NCBI RefSeq assembly: GCF_016591975.1
Contig: NZ_AP024169.1
Coordinates: 4,069,001-4,133,000, forward strand
From: Anaeromicropila herbilytica
GTDB lineage: Bacteria > Bacillota > Clostridia > Lachnospirales > Lachnospiraceae
Direction of reading: 5' to 3'
Length of the DNA stretch: 64,000 nt
The notes under the pieces are model-generated. The model had not been told where the DNA came from, made no database searches, and worked only from the letters and a program-made list of their open reading frames with translations. The position numbers and the translations under genes were made by a program. Position 1 is the stretch's first letter. Each line of letters begins with the position of its first letter. Positions 51,109 through 60,117 of the stretch are shown one piece after another.

Positions 51109-52962
51109 CTATTCTTCTTTGGAGGGTACATAGGTTGGAACAATCTGATGTACTAAGGTTCTAATATCCTCGGTCTCATTATTTACTGCTTTGTCCAATT
51201 CCTCCAGTGAATGAAGGAAGGCTTCCTCGTCAAATTGAATTGGCTTTCCGATATGTATCAATTTATTCTTCGTACTCAGTAATCCTTCTTCATCCATTAA
51301 CAATTCTTCATATAACTTTTCGCCTGGTCTAAGGCCAATGTATTCTATCTCTATATCTCTACCTGGTTTATAACCAGATAAGCGAATTAAGTTCTCTGCT
51401 AATTCTTTGATCTTCACGGGTTCTCCCATATCTAAGACAAAGATCTCGCCACCCTTGGCATAGGCTCCCGCTTGTAGTACAAGGGATACTGCTTCTGGAA
51501 TCGTCATAAAGTAGCGAATAATATCAGGATGAGTGACTGTTACTGGTCCTCCTTGGATAATCTGTTTCTTAAATAATGGAATAACACTTCCATTACTGCC
51601 TAACACATTACCAAAACGTACTGCTACGAATTCGGTCTCAGAACGGTTGTTATAAGTCTGAACTAACATCTCACACATTCTCTTCGAGGCACCCATGATA
51701 TTCGTTGGATTCACTGCTTTATCCGTGGATATCAAGATAAAACGCTTCACCTTATATTTATCTGCTGCTTTGACCATCTTATAGGTACCAAAGACATTAT
51801 TCTTAATGGCTTCATTCGGACTATTCTCCATCAGTGGAACATGCTTATGTGCGGCTGCATGGTATACAATATCTGGTTGATAGGTATGAAAGATAACATC
51901 CATACGATTTGTATTACGTACGGAGGCAATCAGTACCACTAGGTTTAGATTAGGGTGTTCTAACAGGAGTTCCTGTTGAATGTCATATGCATTATTCTCA
52001 TAGATATCTACGATGATTAATTGCTTTGGTTCATATTTAGCAATCTGTCTACATAATTCACTTCCAATGGAACCACCACCACCTGTGATTAGAATTACTT
52101 TATCCTTCACAGACATTATCTCATTGAGATCAGTCTCAATCGGTTCTCTTCCTAATAGATCCTCAATCTCAACACTCTTAAGGCTACTTACACTTACGTC
52201 ATCATTAATCAACTGATACATTCCTGGTAGCATCTTAAGCTTACAGCCTGTCTCCTTACATAACTTAAGAATCTCTTTCGTCTCTGTTCTTGGAGCAGAT
52301 GGCATTGCTAAGATAATGTCGGTTACTTGATACTTCTCAGCCATTGCAACGATACTATGACGGTTACCTACAATCTTCACACCTTGGATGAAGCGGTTGA
52401 ACTTATCTTCATCATCATCAATAGCGCACACAACGTTACCATCTAAGTAGGAACTAATCATAATCTCTTTGATAATAGCATTAGCTGCTTGTCCTGCTCC
52501 TACAATCATAATACGGCTCTTATTATCCGTGCGATAACGATAATTAAACATACGTAGAAAACGATAAAGGAATCTGGCTGCAGTCACTGCTCCGATTAGG
52601 AATACCAGATTGAGTGGGTAGTAACTTCTTGGTACGTGCACTTGCATGATGTGCATACCTATGAATTGGATAATCTCAGCAATGGTACATGCATAGAGGA
52701 TATTCGCCATCTCTTCAATACTTGCATACTTCCACAGACTGTGGTATAGGCGAAATAGGAAGAATATGATTAAGGTTAGTATCGTGTTAATTGGTGCATA
52801 ATATAAGATAGCCTCTGAGAATTCAATCGGTACCTTCCAAAAATTCAGATCAAATCGTATTAATATCGCTAAATATGAGGCCATATTTAAAAGTAATATG
52901 TCTAGCATAATAAGAAATGATTGACGAACAGCTAATTTTCTATCTTTTAGTATCTTCCCCAT
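51109..52962 (-). CDS. Membrane NDP-sugar 4,6-dehydratase (PglF/CapD type)
   Basis: 617 residues. Four N-terminal helices (residues 10-125), a first Rossmann-like region (MIVGAGQAANAI) and the catalytic SDR domain with NAD loop LITGGGGSIGSELCRQ near residue 290. The active site STDKAVNPTNIMGASKR near 412 has Met in place of the usual SDR Tyr, which is normal for PglF/FlaA1-type UDP-GlcNAc 4,6-dehydratases. It makes UDP-linked 4-keto-6-deoxy sugars for bacillosamine-type or capsule glycans. A single gene preceded by a long regulatory region. Confidence 0.92.
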   Translation of the reverse strand: MGKILKDRKLAVRQSFLIMLDILLLNMASYLAILIRFDLNFWKVPIEFSEAILYYAPINTILTLIIFFLFRLYHSLWKYASIEEMANILYACTIAEIIQFIGMHIMQVHVPRSYYPLNLVFLIGAVTAARFLYRFLRMFNYRYRTDNKSRIMIVGAGQAANAIIKEIMISSYLDGNVVCAIDDDEDKFNRFIQGVKIVGNRHSIVAMAEKYQVTDIILAMPSAPRTETKEILKLCKETGCKLKMLPGMYQLINDDVSVSSLKSVEIEDLLGREPIETDLNEIMSVKDKVILITGGGGSIGSELCRQIAKYEPKQLIIVDIYENNAYDIQQELLLEHPNLNLVVLIASVRNTNRMDVIFHTYQPDIVYHAAAHKHVPLMENSPNEAIKNNVFGTYKMVKAADKYKVKRFILISTDKAVNPTNIMGASKRMCEMLVQTYNNRSETEFVAVRFGNVLGSNGSVIPLFKKQIIQGGPVTVTHPDIIRYFMTIPEAVSLVLQAGAYAKGGEIFVLDMGEPVKIKELAENLIRLSGYKPGRDIEIEYIGLRPGEKLYEELLMDEEGLLSTKNKLIHIGKPIQFDEEAFLHSLEELDKAVNNETEDIRTLVHQIVPTYVPSKEE

Positions 52963-53109
52963 GGTTCATGACTCCTCGTAATTCTTATTGATAAGAAAAT
53001 AATTCGTAACTATAATAACTAGTAACTTTGTATGATATTGTAATTGTACATTTTATAAACTGTATACTGGTAATCTATACTCGTAACATCACGCTCAATT
53101 TACTAACTC

Positions 53110-53229
53110 TTCACACTAAACCACATTCCTACGACTAGCTCGCAGGCCTAAATTCAACGTGTGAAATACTTTTTATTCACACTAGCTCCCATCTGTCGCC
53201 TTTGGCGACATACACATCATGGGTGTGAA
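53110..53229. repeat. Paired TTCACAC hairpins; second is a dispersed repeat
   Basis: Two hairpins are closed by TTCACAC/GTGTGAA: 53110-53165 and 53176-53229. The second contains GCTCCCATCTGTCGCC, TTT, GGCGACA and ATCATGGGTGTGAAA, the same layout as the insert in palindrome copy B (19.8 kb) with matched changes. The rest of 52963-53443 is AT-rich and otherwise blank. Confidence 0.65.
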
Positions 53230-53443
53230 ACGAATTAGTGTATATTCGTTGTGTTAATCGTTGCAAATTCTTTCTAACTCCATATATCTTAGCATAATTT
53301 ATAAAATCTTACAACGAAAAACAAGTGTAAGATATATGTATATTTTGTATATTCAATTGCAGTCACGCTCGCTTTCATATACTTACATATTACTCTTAAA
53401 TTCTATATATATTTACAGATTTATGTAATATATTAAATTATTA

Positions 53444-53472
53444 ATGCAAATGTGATAATTTTAGTATATAAT
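53444..53472 (+). promoter_or_regulatory. Possible promoter of the nucleotidyltransferase gene
   Basis: A perfect TATAAT (53467-53472) is preceded at 17 bases by ATGCAA, a poor -35. The leader would be about 140 bases long. Confidence 0.35.
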
Positions 53473-53527
53473 ATTATACAAACTAGATAAATAACTCGTA
53501 CTTCCAAGTAAAAGATAGTGGAATACC

Positions 53528-53562
53528 TGATATATTCATATACTTTTGTACTGAATATATCA
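53528..53562 (+). promoter_or_regulatory. Perfect 11-bp inverted repeat in the leader
   Basis: TGATATATTCA and TGAATATATCA are exact complements around 13 bases, within a larger pair TTCC/GGAA. It may be an operator or an mRNA hairpin. Confidence 0.45.
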
Positions 53563-53619
53563 AGTATAGTATACAGTGTATCTAGGAAGTTTGAGATAAA
53601 TAATTCTTAGGAGAACAAT

Positions 53620-54555
53620 ATGAAACAGAATACATTAGTTATCATGGCTGCGGGCCTTGGAAGCAGATATGGTGGTATCAAACAATTAGAACCAGTTGGT
53701 CCAAGCGGTGAAATTATCATGGATTATTCGATCTATGATGCAATTCAAGCAGGCTTTCAAAAAGTAGTATTCATCATTCGAAAAGACATCGAAGAAGACT
53801 TTAAAGAGATTATCGGTAATCGAATCTCTAAAATTATAGATACAGAATATGTACTACAGGATATTAATGATTTACCAGAAGGTTATGAAGTTCCAGAAGG
53901 CAGAACAAAACCATGGGGAACAGGTCAAGCTATTCTATGTTGCAAGGATCTTGTGGATGGACCATTTGCAGTTATTAATGCAGATGACTATTATGGAAAA
54001 GATGCATTTGTTAAAATAAATGAGTTTCTAAAGAATCCAGAGGTTGTTGTGGGAAAATATAGTTTCTGTATGGCTGGATTTATTCTTGGTAATACGTTGA
54101 GTGATAATGGTAGCGTTACAAGAGGAATCTGCACGGTTAATGCTTATGATGTGCTAGTTGATGTTAAGGAGACTAGTGGTATTAGACCTGAAGGTGATAT
54201 AGCTGTTGCTATAGGCTGTGATGGCAGGGAGTATGAGGTAAATCTTGATGATGTGGTTTCTATGAATATGTGGGGATTTACGAAGGAAATATTTAAGGAG
54301 TTGGAGGAAGGATTTCCGAAATTCTTGGATAAGCTTGGCGAGAATCGACTTAAGGCAGAGTATTTGTTGCCAGTGATTGTGGATGGGTTGATTAAGGATG
54401 ATAAAGCACAGGTTAAGGTGTTAAGGACTGACGATAAATGGGTTGGAGTTACTTATAAGGAAGATAAGAAAGTGGTTGTGGAGACGATTATGGGATATGT
54501 TAAGGATGGAATTTATCCGATGGCATTGTATAATTATAAAGAAACGGGAATGTGA
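53620..54555 (+). CDS. Sugar-nucleotidyltransferase family protein
   Basis: 311 residues, cytoplasmic. VIMAAGLGSRYGGIKQLEPV at the start is the nucleotide-binding loop of NTP:sugar-1-phosphate transferases, and FAVINADDYYGKDAF near 125 holds the metal-binding Asp residues. The family (UTP-glucose-1-phosphate-uridylyltransferase-like) makes NDP-sugars; the exact sugar is not evident. AGGAGAA precedes the ATG. It is the only plus-strand gene in the surface-glycan region, with its own terminator overlapping the stop codon. Confidence 0.88.
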   Translation: MKQNTLVIMAAGLGSRYGGIKQLEPVGPSGEIIMDYSIYDAIQAGFQKVVFIIRKDIEEDFKEIIGNRISKIIDTEYVLQDINDLPEGYEVPEGRTKPWGTGQAILCCKDLVDGPFAVINADDYYGKDAFVKINEFLKNPEVVVGKYSFCMAGFILGNTLSDNGSVTRGICTVNAYDVLVDVKETSGIRPEGDIAVAIGCDGREYEVNLDDVVSMNMWGFTKEIFKELEEGFPKFLDKLGENRLKAEYLLPVIVDGLIKDDKAQVKVLRTDDKWVGVTYKEDKKVVVETIMGYVKDGIYPMALYNYKETGM

Positions 54556-54572
54556 GTCATTCCCGTTTCTTT
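54538..54572 (+). terminator. Terminator overlapping the stop codon of the nucleotidyltransferase
   Basis: AAAGAAACGGGAATG pairs perfectly with CATTCCCGTTTCTTT; the TGA stop lies in the 5-base loop. The left arm encodes the last residues KETGM. Confidence 0.9.
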
Positions 54573-54693
54573 TCACTATAAATTAGATTTGCTGTATTCC
54601 ATCCAAATGTAATTTTACTTTGATCTTAATATAAACATATTTTTTACTGTACCAGATAAATTTATTATATTATGTACTTAATTTAATCGTCCA

Positions 54694-55641
54694 TCATTTT
54701 TCTTTATTTACATTTATATTATCCTCATTCACAATAAACAAAGGCCTCTTTTTTGTTTCAATATATGTCTTTGCTAAATATTGCCCTAAGATTCCTATGG
54801 AAAATAATTGTATCCCTCCAATTAATAATATAATACAGGTCATAGAGGGCCACCCACTAACAGGATCACCCCATAATAAAGTTTTGACAACAATAACACA
54901 TAATAATGCTAAAGACAAAAAGCAAAGTAAAAATCCAATAATTGAAGCTATTGCAAGTGGAGCAGTTGTAAAAGCTACTATTCCTTCTAATGAATATAGA
55001 AACAGCTTCCAAAATGACCATTTCGTTTCACCTGCAGCTCTCTTTACATTAACATATGGTAACCATTTTGTTCTAAAACCTACCCAACCAAATATACCTT
55101 TAGAAAATCTATTATATTCACCTATAGATATAATTGCATCAACCATTTTTCTATTCATTAATCTAAAATCTCTTGCACCATCTACTATATCCGATTTAGA
55201 CAATTTGTTTATAATCTTATAAAACATGCGGGCAAAAAAAGATCTTATTGGAGGCTCCCCTTCTCTAGTCGTCCTTCTGGTTGCTACACTATCATATTCA
55301 CCACTCGATATATACCGATACATTTCTGGAAGCAAGGATGGTGGATCTTGCATATCTGCATCCATAAAAGCTATATAATCACCAGTAGCATTGATTAAAC
55401 CTGCATACATAGCTGATTCCTTCCCAAAATTTCTTGAAAATGAAATAAATTTTATTCTACTATCATGCTCACTGAAATTTTTAATAATATTCAATGTATT
55501 ATCTTTAGAGCCATCATCTATAAAAATGAATTCAAAATTTTGCTCTTTCATATGCAAAGTCACTTCTTTAATTGCTGAATAAAAGATGGGTAGTGAATCA
55601 AATTCATTGAAACATGGTGTAATTATAGAGATTTTATCCAT
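54694..55641 (-). CDS. GT2 polyprenyl-phosphate glycosyltransferase (second DPM1-like)
   Basis: 315 residues: GT-A domain (IITPCFNEFDSLPIFYSAIK, FIDDGSKDNTL, AFMDADMQDPPSLLPEMYRY) followed by two helices near 235 and 270. RDFRLMNRKMVDAI is typical of GtrB-like enzymes. It would charge undecaprenyl phosphate with a sugar for surface-glycan decoration. No GtrA partner is adjacent. GAGG precedes the ATG. Confidence 0.9.
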   Translation of the reverse strand: MDKISIITPCFNEFDSLPIFYSAIKEVTLHMKEQNFEFIFIDDGSKDNTLNIIKNFSEHDSRIKFISFSRNFGKESAMYAGLINATGDYIAFMDADMQDPPSLLPEMYRYISSGEYDSVATRRTTREGEPPIRSFFARMFYKIINKLSKSDIVDGARDFRLMNRKMVDAIISIGEYNRFSKGIFGWVGFRTKWLPYVNVKRAAGETKWSFWKLFLYSLEGIVAFTTAPLAIASIIGFLLCFLSLALLCVIVVKTLLWGDPVSGWPSMTCIILLIGGIQLFSIGILGQYLAKTYIETKKRPLFIVNEDNINVNKEK

Positions 55642-55684
55642 TTTAAATCCTCACTTAAATTATTATTTTATCTATTATAAATGT

Positions 55685-55875
55685 ATACTAGACCATCTTT
55701 CTAATATATATGAAAATACTGATATCATCCTTGGTTCTAGAGCACCTCTCAAAGATTGTTTCCAATTTACTATTTAATATTACGTACAAATTGGTGTGCT
55801 CAATTGATCCACAAAATCTTCTGTCAAAATTAGATTACGGTTTCTTATATATACTTAGTATAATCTATTACTTTA
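55685..55875 (+). pseudogene. Degraded GT2 fragment on the plus strand
   Basis: One frame reads ENTDIILGSRAPL, and after a one-base shift at about 55740-55750 another reads LSKIVSNLLFNITYKLVC then SIDPQN. Together they resemble the SR-x-x...NLLF-x-x-YKLV part of GtrB-like GT2 enzymes. It lies in the 414-base gap between the GT2 and WecB genes, which holds nothing else visible. Confidence 0.45.
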
Positions 55876-56055
55876 ATAAAATATTTTCTCAGTTATTTGA
55901 TTATTAGAGAACTCTACTATATTATTGCATTAATATTTACAGAATGTAAAATCTATTCATTTCTATGCTTTTCTGAGAGATCTCAATTATCTTTAATAAA
56001 TTTTCATACATTAATTTAACAATGATTATTTGACTTAACCAATAACAAAAGGGTA

Positions 56056-57159
56056 CTACTCTTCCAACTCTGCTTCTAATATATCTGCAATTTTTTTACA
56101 AGCGAATCCATCACCATAAGGATTTGAGGCCTTGCTCATTTTATTATATTCTTCTTTGTTAGTCAATAATTTTCTAAACTCTGAATAAATTGTTTCTTCA
56201 TTTGTACCAACTAATTTTAATGTTCCAGCTTTTATACCCTCTGGTCTTTCAGTAGTATCTCTCATTACTAGTACAGGTTTTCCTAATGAAGGAGCCTCTT
56301 CTTGGATTCCGCCACTATCGGTTAGTATTAAGTATGATCTTTCCATAAAATTGTGAAAATCCAATACATCTAAAGGATCAATAATTCGTATTCTTTCGTG
56401 ATTTCCTAAAATACTATTTGCTGCTTGACGTACAACAGGATTCATATGAATAGGATAAATAACTTTTATATCTTCATATTCATCTACAATTCGTTTTATT
56501 GCTCTAAACATATGATGTAAAGGTTCTCCAAGATTTTCTCTTCGGTGTGCTGTTAACATAATTAATCTACTATCAGAAGCCCAATCAAGCTGCTCATGTG
56601 TATAATTTTCTGTGACTGTAGTTTTTAATGCATCAATTGCGGTATTCCCAGTAATATATATTGTAGATTCTTCTTTACCTTCTTGCAATAGATTCTGTTT
56701 AGATAATTCAGTTGGTGCAAAATTAAATTTTGATATAATACTTGTAGCCTGTCGATTAAATTCTTCTGGATATGGCGAGTAAATATTATACGTCCTAAGA
56801 CCAGCTTCAACATGACCAATTGCAATTTGCATATAAAAACATGCTAAAGACGTAGCAAATGTTGTAGTAGTATCCCCATGTACAAGTACTACATCTGGCT
56901 GTACTTTTTCTATTACTTGTTTTACTTTTTGCAAAACACCAACTGTTACATCAAATAAAGTCTGATTTTCTTTCATAATAGCTAAATCATAATCAGGTAC
57001 AACTTCAAAGGCATCTAGCACTTGATCAAGCATTTGACGATGTTGGCCTGTAACACATACAATTGTTTCTATATTTTTTCTTGTTTTCAATTCCTTAACC
57101 AATGGACACATTTTAATTGCTTCAGGGCGTGTCCCAAAGACGAGCATAATTTTTTTCAT
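56056..57159 (-). CDS. wecB: UDP-N-acetylglucosamine 2-epimerase (non-hydrolysing)
   Basis: 367 residues, cytoplasmic. Converts UDP-GlcNAc to UDP-ManNAc for teichoic-acid linkage units or capsule. KIMLVFGTRPEAIKMCPLV, VTGQHRQMLDQ, VHGDTTTTFA, HVEAGLRT, HRREN and DSGGIQEEAPSLGKPVLVMR are all conserved. GGAGG stands 5 bases before ATG 57159; an ATG 12 bases upstream overlaps this ribosome site. Confidence 0.95.
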   Translation of the reverse strand: MKKIMLVFGTRPEAIKMCPLVKELKTRKNIETIVCVTGQHRQMLDQVLDAFEVVPDYDLAIMKENQTLFDVTVGVLQKVKQVIEKVQPDVVLVHGDTTTTFATSLACFYMQIAIGHVEAGLRTYNIYSPYPEEFNRQATSIISKFNFAPTELSKQNLLQEGKEESTIYITGNTAIDALKTTVTENYTHEQLDWASDSRLIMLTAHRRENLGEPLHHMFRAIKRIVDEYEDIKVIYPIHMNPVVRQAANSILGNHERIRIIDPLDVLDFHNFMERSYLILTDSGGIQEEAPSLGKPVLVMRDTTERPEGIKAGTLKLVGTNEETIYSEFRKLLTNKEEYNKMSKASNPYGDGFACKKIADILEAELEE

Positions 57160-57275
57160 ATTGTCCTCCATTTACCATCCAATAGGTATATCTTATTTAT
57201 CTCAATAAATATAATTTTATAAAAAGTAAATTTTATGAAAAGTGTACCCAAATTCGCAAGATTACCATCTGATAA

Positions 57276-58988
57276 CTAATTATTATCTATAATCATTTTA
57301 TTAGAAATAGAATTAGTTTTTGAATCCTTAACCATTACCTCAATTTTTTTTACTTTTAATAACTGTTTTGGTATGACAGTTGATATAAAATCCTTACCTA
57401 TTGATGTGTTCATTTCTTCTCCATTAATAAGTATTTTTAAATTTTCACTTGCAATATTGCATACTACTCCTATATTAAGTGATCCATCTTTATTATAAGT
57501 TGTCTCTGAATCTATCTGACTAGGATATATAGAATTTATTACTAATGCCTTTGGAGTCATATCTCTTTTAACCTCTGTAATACTATTATTGCTATTATCC
57601 AAAAATATGTATGGTTGTTCAGGATTATCGGGAAATTCATCAACAAGTATTGTATTAATTGATTGATTATCAAACATTAATTTCAATGAATTACCTGGTC
57701 CATAAAAAAATATGTTATATCCCTCTAATGCTCCTTTTACATATACATTTGTATCATCTACAGGTGCCTGTAACTTTTCTATTTGCTTTAGAGAATTAGC
57801 ATCTTGGCTACAATAATTAAGCCAATTTACTTTGTATCCAACCATCCCTGGTGTATAGTTAACCAAATATAAGCATAGAATAAATATTATAATAAATTCC
57901 CACAAATACTTAAATTGAAAATAGCTCATTACTTTATATAATACAATTGCAACAGTGAGACCAATAAAAACAGATGGTATATATAAATATAATCTATGTT
58001 GCATATTTACCATAGTAAGCACAACAGTAATTGATATACCTATTGAGATAATAGAAAGCAAAATCGAAAAGTCTCTCCTTTTAATAGCCTTATATAAAGA
58101 AAATATAACTATAATTCCAAAAACTCCAACACCAAATAAAGCACCATAGGAAAAGTCTGTAAATGTAAATCCACTATTTCCCCAATCAAAATATAAAAAC
58201 ATATATCTAATTGCATTCTTAAAAAGACTAAATATATTAAAACTTTGATAGTAAGGATTATCAGGTGTTACATTTTTTACACCACTTAAATATAATCTTA
58301 AAACAAAAAATACCATCATAAACAGCTGAAAAAATAAGTACCATCTTAATTTTATACGTTTTTTTTCATCTAATGACTTCCATAATTCATATACAAGAAT
58401 AATTAGTGGTAAGGTTAATGACATCTCTTTTGTCCTTATTGAAAAATAGAAACAAATTATTGAAATTAAGGCATAAAAATTGCAATAGTCTAAATTAATT
58501 CTTGATTTTAGGTAAAAATACAAACTTAATAAAGTAAATAAACAACATAATATATCATACACTGCTGATATCCAAGAAACAGTCATTAATGAAGCTGGAT
58601 AAATTCCAAATACTGCTGCTGCAATAACTGAAAAGTATATTTTTAATTTTTCATCAACTCCATCGAAAACTAGCTTTGAAATCTTATATACTAAAATTAT
58701 ATTTATAAAATGTACTATTCCAAATACAATATGATAACTTTGATAGTTTAAACCAAATAATATATTCAGCACTTTAATAAACATTAAACCAATAGGTCTA
58801 TCATTGTATGATTTTGATGGTAGAAAGCTAAATAATTCATTGAAAGTTTTAAATCTAGCATTACATAAGGTTGTAAAATCATCAAAAGTAAAACTATTAG
58901 ATACTGTTAGCATCCACAATATAGATAAAAAACTAAATGTGAAAAGTATTAAAATTAACAGTGTATTTTTATTATTCTTTTGTACCAT
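57276..58988 (-). CDS. Polytopic membrane glycosyltransferase (GT39/GT-C-like)
   Basis: 570 residues with about ten to eleven membrane helices and a C-terminal extracellular domain of about 180 residues. The first outer loop has FTFDDFTTL, the acidic pair typical of GT-C enzymes that use lipid-linked sugars outside the membrane. Acceptor and donor are unknown. Its ATG directly follows the TAA of the acyltransferase gene with GGAGGG upstream, so the two are coupled. Confidence 0.8.
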   Translation of the reverse strand: MVQKNNKNTLLILILFTFSFLSILWMLTVSNSFTFDDFTTLCNARFKTFNELFSFLPSKSYNDRPIGLMFIKVLNILFGLNYQSYHIVFGIVHFINIILVYKISKLVFDGVDEKLKIYFSVIAAAVFGIYPASLMTVSWISAVYDILCCLFTLLSLYFYLKSRINLDYCNFYALISIICFYFSIRTKEMSLTLPLIILVYELWKSLDEKKRIKLRWYLFFQLFMMVFFVLRLYLSGVKNVTPDNPYYQSFNIFSLFKNAIRYMFLYFDWGNSGFTFTDFSYGALFGVGVFGIIVIFSLYKAIKRRDFSILLSIISIGISITVVLTMVNMQHRLYLYIPSVFIGLTVAIVLYKVMSYFQFKYLWEFIIIFILCLYLVNYTPGMVGYKVNWLNYCSQDANSLKQIEKLQAPVDDTNVYVKGALEGYNIFFYGPGNSLKLMFDNQSINTILVDEFPDNPEQPYIFLDNSNNSITEVKRDMTPKALVINSIYPSQIDSETTYNKDGSLNIGVVCNIASENLKILINGEEMNTSIGKDFISTVIPKQLLKVKKIEVMVKDSKTNSISNKMIIDNN

Positions 58989-60086
58989 TTAGTTACCCTC
59001 CTTATTAATTTTTAGTTTAGCATTAAAAATAAAATTAGGAATAATATTCATCTGTGCCAAGAATGATACAAAAATACAGATTCCAATTGATACAATAGTA
59101 ATGGCAAGCCACTGTATTCCACTTGAATATCTAGGTGTAAGTTCTTTTAAATATCCTATTGGAAACTCTTTAACTATTACTAGCATTCCAAAAATTATTC
59201 GAAAAGCCATAAAATGAAATACCAAAATACTGTATGTTCTTTTTCCTATATAAGAAAATACTTTATAAAATATATTTGATGTTTCAATAACTTTTGATAT
59301 TATATAACACAAATATATAGCGCATAAGCTAGATAAAATTAGAATTGGTAAAGATGGAAACTGACGTGTAGGCCAATTCATTGGTAACTGTCCCTTAAAA
59401 TAAAAACTTCCAAAAAATACAACAATAAATAAAGAAAAAATAGTCATTACTTTTTTATCTATATATTCATCTATATTTTTATTTCTACCCAGTAAAACAC
59501 CAATTCCAAAAAACAACATTCCAAATGAGCTTAAATCAAAATAATAATTTAATATATATCCTTTTGATATACATATCCACCCAATAAGAGAAAATAAAAT
59601 AGAAACTATAATATCCAAATTCTTTATTCTTATAATAGAACAAACATCAGAGAAAATTTTGAATAGTATCTCAATTGTAAAAAGTACAATTAAAAACCAA
59701 GTGGCACCACCAAAATCCGGAGTACCCACCCATTGAAATAATAGTTTTATTCTATTTAAAAAACTTATTGGTTCTCCATTTTGAAAGTATTTATATAAAT
59801 CAAATCTTTGTAAAATAGTATAAACTATAATATAAAAAATGTTAATACATATCATAGGCAGTAATAATAATAGCACTTTCTTTTTTAAATAATTAAAAAA
59901 GGAATAATTCTCACCTGAATATGTAAAACCTGATATCAAAATAAACGCTGACATATGAAATAGATAAATATAAGTTGTAAAAGGTGCACCAGCATGGCCC
60001 ATAACCACCATAATAATACATATCCCCTTATATACATCTACCCACGGAATATGATTTAATTTTTTATATGTTAATTGATTTTCCAT
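58989..60086 (-). CDS. Acyltransferase family 3 membrane protein
   Basis: 365 residues, about ten helices. WVDVYKGICIIMVVMGHAGAPF at the start carries the conserved His of family-3 acyltransferases, and FHMSAFILISGF follows. Such enzymes add acetyl or similar groups to surface polysaccharides. It lies 31 bases downstream of the LTA-synthase-like gene. Confidence 0.88.
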   Translation of the reverse strand: MENQLTYKKLNHIPWVDVYKGICIIMVVMGHAGAPFTTYIYLFHMSAFILISGFTYSGENYSFFNYLKKKVLLLLLPMICINIFYIIVYTILQRFDLYKYFQNGEPISFLNRIKLLFQWVGTPDFGGATWFLIVLFTIEILFKIFSDVCSIIRIKNLDIIVSILFSLIGWICISKGYILNYYFDLSSFGMLFFGIGVLLGRNKNIDEYIDKKVMTIFSLFIVVFFGSFYFKGQLPMNWPTRQFPSLPILILSSLCAIYLCYIISKVIETSNIFYKVFSYIGKRTYSILVFHFMAFRIIFGMLVIVKEFPIGYLKELTPRYSSGIQWLAITIVSIGICIFVSFLAQMNIIPNFIFNAKLKINKEGN

Positions 60087-60117
60087 ATTATTAAATCTCC
60101 TATCGTAATTTAATTAT

